From Rehmannia glutinosa (taxonomy: Eukaryota; Streptophyta; Magnoliopsida; Lamiales; Orobanchaceae): a stretch of DNA of 64,000 nucleotides. Below the pieces are notes generated by a model. It was not told where the DNA came from, did no database searches, and saw only the letters and a list, made by a program, of their open reading frames with translations. The stretch lies in contig CM071935.1 of the NCBI GenBank assembly GCA_016081115.2, positions 20,874,653-20,938,652 of the forward strand. Direction: 5' to 3'. Position 1 is the first letter of the stretch. Each line of letters opens with the position of its first letter. The position numbers were made by a program, and so were the translations under genes. Below, piece by piece: positions 59,101-64,000 of the stretch.

Positions 59101-61012
59101 AGTTTTATTGCTCGCAAGATGTTGACATCCAACTCCAGGGGATTAGCATTTTTTTGAAGTGGATTAGCAGATGGAATTGGGGACATTTCTTTAGCACACC
59201 CAATGGTGTAGCCAGTCCACGAAAGTGGGTGCGCCAGCTCACAAAAATGGGATGAAGCGGATGAAAAACTAAAAAAAAAAAATATTTTTTTTATTTTCTT
59301 AATGAATTTAGGTAAAAAAATTTTAAAAGGGGGGACTAGGGACCAATATAGGCCCCTATCACCGCCACGGGTTTATACTGATCTTCTATTTCATATTTTA
59401 TCTCACGTTTAAAATCACCAAGTGAATGTGATGCGTATAAAATATCATTTTTGTCCATGCGGCATTCACATAGTCTTCGAAACACTAAATCAAACACCAT
59501 AGAAAATATGAGAATCCCATACTGGTCTCTTAGATTGAGACAAAAATATTAGCATGATGACTCACCTCATCATCATAAAAATTTTCACCCGAAAAATTAA
59601 AATGATATGTTTGCGCTGATATATCCTGGGGTCTTGAGGCTTCAAATATCAAATAATCAGTCATAGATGGTTCCATGTAAATCTCATTACATAGATAATT
59701 GTATTTATATTAATATTCTTGACTTTTTCCAAGACCACCTAAAAATAGTAACCTCAGCTCATATCAATCTTGACTGCTAAAAGTCACAATCCGCCCCCCC
59801 AACTTGATACGTGGAACCCAAATGTGAGTTAAATAGTACCATAAATACACACATATATATTCATGAAAATATATTACCAAATAAGATTTGGCGTTGTATA
59901 AGTCACTATAGGACAACCAATATATATCACGCAGCATATGATCATAAATACTCTTTCAAACTAAACCAATATCTAGCTAGGAGAATATTTTTTCTCATGA
60001 CATTAATATTCTCTCCATTTGCTACTATATATATACTATAGCTTTACTCTAGTGTCTACTAAAAGTGACTTTGTGATTGAAAATATAATATTTACCGACA
60101 TGAACACTTACTATTAACATCGCATGATCTCACTTTTTAAGATAATAAAAAAACATCTGATGGAAGAAGAAGATTTATGTTGTGATTACAAAAACAATTA
60201 TACAAATCTTGTGCGCCCGGCCCTCAAAATGATGAAACAAGATAATGATTACAATTCCAAAGCAGCAGAAATTGATGATAAAAAAATTAAGGATTTTTTC
60301 CAGAGCAATAAAACAGGCAAAACAAACAGAGGGAATGTTTGCAAAAACTTCTATTTTAGAAGAAAGTTATAGCAAAAGTAAAATTATAAGTTGAGAATTA
60401 GAAGTTATCAATGTTTAGTAAAAAAATTGTAAAAATACTTATTTGTTGTAAAAATCAAAATAAAAGCAGAATTAGAAATTTAAAAGATCTATCTCTATAC
60501 ACGTAGATTCTGATTAAATAAAGTAAAATCAGAAAAATTAGCATTTGCAAATACTAAATATATTTTTTATTGGCCAAAAGATGAGAATAACTTTTTTCCA
60601 GTGATGGCAGTTTCTTTCACATTTCTTTTTCTTGCACCCTTTTTCAACTAAACATCAAATTTAAGAGAATCTAAACTAAAATCCTTCAAAAATAAAAATA
60701 AAAATAAGAATCATTATATGAACAAAGCCAGAACAGGACCACTATGATTCTTTAAAACATCATAAAATCCCTACAACATAGGAAAGAACACTTGCCACAC
60801 ACACAAATACAGAGATGTATAAATATACCTATAATATCACCAAGCTGAAAGTTTTTATTAACAGCCCACTGCTTGTAATCAACATTTCCAATAGTGGTCC
60901 AACCAGCTGAATCTCCCACTTTGTAAACAGCTCCATCTGAAACCTCAACTGATGAAACCAATACCAAACACAATAAAACTGCCACACCTCTGTTTTCAAC
61001 AATTGAGGCCAT
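53147..61012 (-). CDS. phytocyanin (stellacyanin/mavicyanin-type blue copper protein)
   Basis: Two coding exons, 61012-60829 and 53475-53147, with GT-AG sites and matching phase, give 170 aa. The ATG at 61012 was chosen over an upstream in-frame one because it is followed at once by a signal peptide (residues 1 to about 27, AVLLCLVLVSS core). The plastocyanin-like domain spans about 28-127 (AVYKVGDSAGWTT start). Copper ligands are His70 (HHNV), Cys111, His116 and, as axial ligand, Gln121 instead of Met, the stellacyanin/mavicyanin pattern. Cys83 and Cys117 should form the disulfide. A Pro/Ser/Ala-rich linker (128-147) and a hydrophobic tail (155-170) suggest a GPI-anchored cell-surface protein. 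These proteins carry one electron; their physiological role is uncertain. The single intron is 7353 bp because it holds a chromovirus and a MITE. Confidence 0.9.
53863..54271 (-). repeat. chromovirus 3' LTR
   Basis: Direct repeat of 58242-58647, TGTTAAG...GACA, next to TSD GTATT at its left. Confidence 0.9.
54300..56213 (-). CDS. chromovirus pol C-terminal part: RNase H, integrase, chromodomain
   Basis: Uninterrupted 637-codon frame. RNase H comes first (ETDACYSGLGVVL with Asp37, YEKEMLAI, RTDQHSLKFL and VADALSRR, so the acidic residues are kept). Next is the integrase zinc finger (HSSSVGGHSG ... CSICQLCKHE), then the DDE core (ITMDFIDQLP, VSDRDIIFTS, HPQTDGQIERVNQYLE). The C-terminal GPY-type region (GPVAYKLQLPAHARIHPVFH) follows, and from about residue 585 a chromodomain (LLIQWAHLPEVEATWEDY), which in this family directs insertion to particular chromatin. 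The frame lacks the reverse transcriptase. A shift near 56200 separates it from the RT thumb remnant upstream. The long intact frame fits a recent insertion. Confidence 0.9.
   Translation of the reverse strand: MDSPNGEKAFQDLKNAMVAAPVLQLPDFTKPFVVETDACYSGLGVVLMQDKHPLAFLSQALGPRNLGLSVYEKEMLAIITSVNKWRPYLLHSQFIIRTDQHSLKFLLEQKITTPLQHKYLTRLLGYSYTIEYKQGAENKVADALSRRDVNEGVCLAISTSTPHWITELSLSYEGDGVAQEAIAECTLIPYNLSFFSYSQGLLKYKGRLYVGTSTNRRRTLVEFMHSSSVGGHSGVLATLQRLQITFLWPGAKSLVQQVVAQCSICQLCKHETCENPGLLHPLPIPEQAWQHITMDFIDQLPLSDNHNSIWVIVDRYTKYAHFIALKHPYSASSLASLFLNHINKLQGLPSSIVSDRDIIFTSNFWQHLLQHLGIQQLLSTAYHPQTDGQIERVNQYLESYLRCMFGSNPKVWAKWLSMAEWWYNTSHHTSISMSPFEALYGYQPSHIPMGPYKEISVIGVDELLTHRNSIQQQLQYHLNQARTRMKQMADKHRSERSFQVGDLVYLKLKPFRQQSLHGSRLWKLSPKFTRPFPIIAQIGPVAYKLQLPAHARIHPVFHVSQLKRRIGSEDIVTSSLPPFHSDGNIILHPVRILARRQVKRNNTDVPQLLIQWAHLPEVEATWEDYSTITQQFPQLQA
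56174..56500 (-). pseudogene. reverse transcriptase remnant with catalytic core deleted
   Basis: The frame reads YVQREEIEKLVREM, from the very start of the RT domain, then directly PEWPTPRTVKALRGFLGLTG, the segment after the RT palm leading to RNase H. Everything between, including the FVDD-type catalytic motif, is absent. The junction is in frame (about 56345-56352). A stop or shift follows before the RNase H frame. Confidence 0.85.
56525..57094 (-). pseudogene. chromovirus protease region (decayed)
   Basis: 56836-56525 contains GCDMVLGIDFLRKLGPITFD, the end of the retropepsin domain. 57094-56912 contains the active-site block as LIDIGKDTHDFLDP. The usual DSG triad is DIG here, and the frames do not join. 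Probably inactive. Confidence 0.75.
57100..58241 (-). pseudogene. chromovirus gag (broken)
   Basis: Pieces in several frames include a coiled, charged N-terminal part (58241 down to about 57865: KWIKNWEKSKKNCEWFEEEN), a gag core end (57564-57334: SLASFVSGLKEEVCQMVEML), and an intact zinc knuckle CFNCDEVYHIGHRC near 57155-57196. Stops and shifts separate them. Confidence 0.75.
58242..58647 (-). repeat. chromovirus 5' LTR
   Basis: Direct repeat of the 3' LTR. Its first base pair is changed (CCGTTAAG for TGTTAAG). The TSD GTATT follows at 58648. Confidence 0.88.
58790..59065. mobile_element. GGGTTAATTAC inverted-repeat element, phytocyanin intron
   Basis: GGGATAATTGCAAAAACTAT at the left pairs with TAGTTTTTTTGTAATTAACCC-like right end. 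Flanks are TTT on both sides. Same family as the copies in CLC-d and cyclin-T introns. Confidence 0.7.
60325..60610. repeat. dispersed 'GTGTTTGCAA' element, copy 3
   Basis: Starts 'gagggaatgtttgcaaaaac' and contains 'aaaagcagaattagaaattt' and 'gcatttgcaaatact', matching the copies at 36330 and 38335. It lies in the phytocyanin intron. Confidence 0.45.
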
Positions 61013-61106
61013 CGCCCTTTTTTTTAATCTCCTGCAAAGATTGTCAACTTTCAGTTTTGAGAAACTCAAAAGACTTTTGTCTGTTTGTTTTGCAAGTTTT
61101 TGTCAG

Positions 61107-61113
61107 TTTTTAT
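61107..61113 (-). promoter_or_regulatory. TATA box of the phytocyanin gene
   Basis: Minus-strand CACTATAAAAACTG lies about 95 bp before the chosen ATG (61012), a normal distance for a short plant leader. Confidence 0.55.
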
Positions 61114-61528
61114 AGTGAAAATCTATGTGGAGGTTTTCAGAATGGACTATGTTTCAGATAATGACTACTCTCTTTTAAGAAAGATCTGGTGATAAAGTGG
61201 GCCTCAAATAGAAAAAAAACACATTCTTCCCTTTTTATTATTTTTTTCTTTTTTGGGTCTGTTGGCTAGCTATAAATGATTTGGAAAATGAAAAAGGTCA
61301 AAAATAAAATAAAAACTGCGGCATTTGTTTTTCAAGATTAAATTGTGAAGTGACAAAGAACTCTTTTTCTTCTCTCAAATCCTAGTTGGCTCCTCCATCT
61401 TTTTTCTCTTTTTCTTCTCTCATAGAAGGAAGGAAAAAATAATTTTCAATTCTTTTAGTTCTTTTCATGAACTAGTAAGGTGAACGTACGTTGCACGTCC
61501 AAATTATTTTAATAATTTAATTAAAAAT
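61114..61528. other. phytocyanin upstream region
   Basis: Native promoter-side sequence between the TATA box and the LTR of the second copia element. No gene. Confidence 0.5.
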
Positions 61529-62219
61529 TGTTGGGGATACATCACGTGTGATATTATATTCGAAAATAAATCAGAAAACTTACTTGAAATCTAGAAACAC
61601 GGAATTACAGAAAATGCTGAAATTTAGACTGAGGCTAGAGTTCGACTCTATGTCTTTAAGACGAATTGCCCCGCTACGGTGCCCACGGTTGAATAGCAAA
61701 CGTCTCCCAAGATACAACGGTCTCCTCTTCTTTGTAGTAGCACTCCAAACAACAAGAGACGACTTAACTTCAAATGTTTTGTACTCTCTCTTTTACGGGA
61801 AAATTTTGACAAAATGTATGCTTGTGTTTGTATGCAATAATGAATTAATAAATCTTCAGATCTTAGGGATATTTATAGATCGCCAAAGGTTTCAAGTGAA
61901 ACAACACAACTCTTGGAAACACCTTTTCATTCCAAGAGTTATTATGAATAATTGCACTCTTTAGTTTGCAACTTTAAGAGTTTCCATGAAGAGTTGCACC
62001 CTTTGGTGAATTGCACCATTTGATTTGCAACAACATTTGTACTAGTGACGAATACTAGTCTAGATGCATTTTGAATATAAATTCATCTACAAATTCCATC
62101 TAGATTCATTGTCCACCTTGGAATACTAAAGTTCCACTAATACCTCAACTTGTCACCTTTAGGCAATAATTTTTCATTCACCCGGAAATATTCTCGTGAG
62201 CTCAAACATATTTCCAACA
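61529..62219 (-). repeat. copia 3' LTR facing the phytocyanin gene
   Basis: 691 bp with TG...CA ends. The minus strand holds a TATA-like GATCTATAAATATCCC near 61865-61880. Transcription from it would run toward the phytocyanin gene. Confidence 0.7.
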
Positions 62220-62819
62220 ATCCCCACATGAATGAGAAATTATGTGAATTAATGCAATGCACATGTGAATGCAGACACTAAAGAGAGTACAAACGGAAAG
62301 TTATTGCATCAGGTGAGGTATCTTCTGGCTTTGAACCTTCCCTAGTGGAGTACTATCGGATTTACTTGGCTAATCAGTGAACATGATGTCTTGAATTGTT
62401 CAGCCGTTGGTGTAAACCAAGACAACAACACCCACACAATAACCTCCCTAACATTTTCCAGTTCTCATGGTTGTGTTCATTTTGGCCTTGAACAACCTTG
62501 GGTTTCATAAGTGTTTTAGAGAATTCAAGCTTCAAAATTCTCATAGAAGCGGCCCCACTTCACACTTACATAGGTGACCTCCTATTAAGAGTATTTTGCC
62601 ATACCCCACTTGGCTTAACCAAGCTATAAGAATCATTAAAAGTTGAACTTAACCTTATATACTTCTACAGAAAGCACTTTTGATCATAGGAATGGGTAGG
62701 AATTTATCCTAAGTGCTTAACTGAATCTTCATAACTTAGTTGTCCCATTGAACCAAGTTCTTGGGATCTCCAGTCATCATGGTTGGGTTACCATTACAAA
62801 GATTCATGCGTAATAGGCT

Positions 62820-63449
62820 TTAATCCCATCCCTTTGATAATCGGTATACTTGATCTCTTGGTAAACCTTTGGTAAGCGGATCCGCGAGATTCTCCTTAGA
62901 TTTTACATAATCAATGGAGATAACACCACTTGAGATCAACTGTTTAATGGTATTGTGTCTACGACGTATATGTCTAGACTTACCATTATACATGCTATTT
63001 TGTGCCCTTCCTATGGCCGACTGACTATCACAATGTATACTGATAGCAGTGACTGGCTTTGGCCAACACGGAATATCCTCCAAAAAATTCCGAAGCCATT
63101 CTGCTTCTTCTCCAGCTTTATCTAGAGCTATAAACTCAAATTCCATCGTTGATCGAGCTATACAAGTTTGTTTTGAGGACTTCCAAGACACAACTGCACT
63201 ACCAATGGTAAAAACATAACCACTAGTGGATTTTGAATCCTTTGAATCTGATATCCAGTTAGCATCACAATATCCTTCCAAAACTGCTGGATATCTTGTA
63301 TAATGTAATCCAAAGTTCAAAGTATATTTTAAATATCTCAAAACTCTATTAAGAGCTTTCCAATGATCATCGCTTGGATTACTAGTGAACCTACTCAGTT
63401 TATTCACAGCACATGCTATATCAGGACGAGTACAGTTTGTTATGTACAT
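62820..63449 (-). pseudogene. copia RNase H, intact frame but element truncated
   Basis: An open 209-codon stretch carries NCTRPDIACAVNKLSRF, the YCDANWISDSKDSKSTSGY block with its catalytic Asp, TMEFEFIALDKAGEEAEWL, HCDSQSAIGRAQNSMY, SRHIRRRHNTIKQLI and ENLADPLTKGL. It is better preserved than the copy at 23148-23782. Upstream RT is replaced by LINE sequence, so it cannot function as a polyprotein. Confidence 0.85.
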
Positions 63450-63465
63450 TAAATAGCTAGATATG

Positions 63466-64000
63466 ATCTGTGGGACAACTTGCGTGAGATTGCGATTAGT
63501 ACGGAGAGGTTACCCTGGCTTGTTAGCGGGGACTTTAACATCTTTTTGCATGATCACGAGAGGATTGGTGATACTTCTGATAGGTCTGATGAGATGTTAG
63601 ATTTTGCTTATATGGTTGCGGATTGTGAGTTATTTGATACGGGGTGTGAGGGGCCTATCTTTACGTGGGCTAGAGGTGGGCTTCAGGAGAGACTTGATAG
63701 GGCTTTGTATAATGAACACTGGGCTGATGTGTTTACTTCTTCTATTGTTACACATTTATCTCATGTTCGCTCTGATCATGCTCCTTTACTCATATCTTGT
63801 CAGTTTGTACCACATGTGCCTCGTTCTTCTTTCCGATTTCAGCATATGTGGATACGTCACTATACTTTTTTGCAGGTTGTCAAGGAAGCATGGGGGCATC
63901 CCACTGGTTGTTTTGTAATGAGGAGCTTGCAACACAAGTTGAATAGGGTCAAGCGCAGACTCAATATTTGGAATCACCGGACGTTTGGTAATGTTTTTGA
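63466..64000 (+). mobile_element. LINE (non-LTR retrotransposon), endonuclease domain, runs off the window
   Basis: An open plus-strand frame from about 63465 to the edge (no stop) reads LWDNLREIA, WLVSGDFNIFLHDHERIG, PIFTWARGGLQERLDRALYN and THLSHVRSDHAPLLISC. These are the GDFN and SDH motifs of the apurinic-type endonuclease of plant L1-like LINEs. The following VKRRLNIWNHRTFGNVF is the usual linker before reverse transcriptase. The start inside the endonuclease and the abrupt junction with copia sequence indicate a 5'-truncated insertion. The rest lies beyond the window. Confidence 0.85.

Larger units (their letters stand above)
61529..63465 (-). mobile_element. second Ty1/copia element, 3' part, cut by a LINE
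   Basis: LTR at 61529-62219 (TGTTGGGGATAC ... TTTCCAACA), then a polypurine tract (minus strand CATGTGGGGAT), 600 bp of untranslated sequence and the RNase H coding region. The RNase H region closely matches the copia element at 21566-36275, so both belong to one family. At about 63465 copia sequence stops and LINE sequence starts. The remaining pol, gag and 5' LTR are outside the window or lost. Confidence 0.85.

Noticed and set aside
59200..59370. Possible MITE around 'caccgccacgggttt'
   Set aside because: No inverted ends or target duplication could be found.
60752..61069. Upstream in-frame ATG at 61069 for the phytocyanin
   Set aside because: It would put a basic stretch (LCRRLKKRA) before the signal peptide. 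The ATG at 61012 gives a normal secretory start and fits the TATA spacing.
1..64000. tRNA genes, CRISPR arrays, bacterial operons, riboswitches
   Set aside because: Looked for by eye and not seen. The only tRNA-like sequence is the primer site at 31763.

Overview
The window looks like nuclear DNA from a dicot plant. It is AT-rich, has spliced genes with GT-AG introns, and is packed with plant transposable elements (Ty1/copia and Ty3/gypsy LTR elements, a Cassandra TRIM, CACTA-, hAT- and PIF-like elements, and a LINE). The exon-encoded proteins resemble core-eudicot orthologues; I cannot name the species. There is no sign of bacterial, organellar or CRISPR sequence.

I can build three host genes exon by exon. 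(1) A cyclin-T gene (+, coding 11199-17308; CDK9/CDKC partner in P-TEFb-type kinases) reads as a full cyclin fold, but a one-base loss in a T-run of exon 5 puts a stop at 13061. (2) CLC-d (+, 39114-51653; 23 coding exons, 797 aa) is a trans-Golgi-type CLC chloride/proton transporter with all key motifs and one GC-AG intron. (3) A phytocyanin of the stellacyanin/mavicyanin type (-, 61012-53147; 170 aa, two exons) has a 7.35-kb intron that holds a whole Ty3 chromovirus. CLC-d and the phytocyanin gene are convergent.

The rest is mostly mobile DNA. 1-3954: LTR-like sequence with two related termini. 4180-5128: Cassandra TRIM with 5S-rRNA-like LTRs. 5129-10369: AT-rich spacer with short inverted-repeat elements. 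17309-21500: a PIF/Tourist-like element carrying a poly(A)-tailed retroposon, a 600-bp CACTA element and a long CT microsatellite. 21561-36280: a three-level nest, with a Ty1/copia element (TSD CATCT) interrupted by an Athila-like gag-protease element (TSD ATAAC), one LTR of which is interrupted by a 2.5-kb solo LTR (TSD ATTAC). 36281-38690: spacer with palindromic MITEs. 61529-63465: the 3' part of a second copia element of the same family, cut by a LINE that runs off the right edge.

The genes show no functional linkage to one another. The most informative features are insertion order readable from target-site duplications, a clean loss of the reverse transcriptase core in the chromovirus, the cyclin-T frameshift, and a family of inverted-repeat elements scattered through introns of all three genes. 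I found no new enzymatic system.
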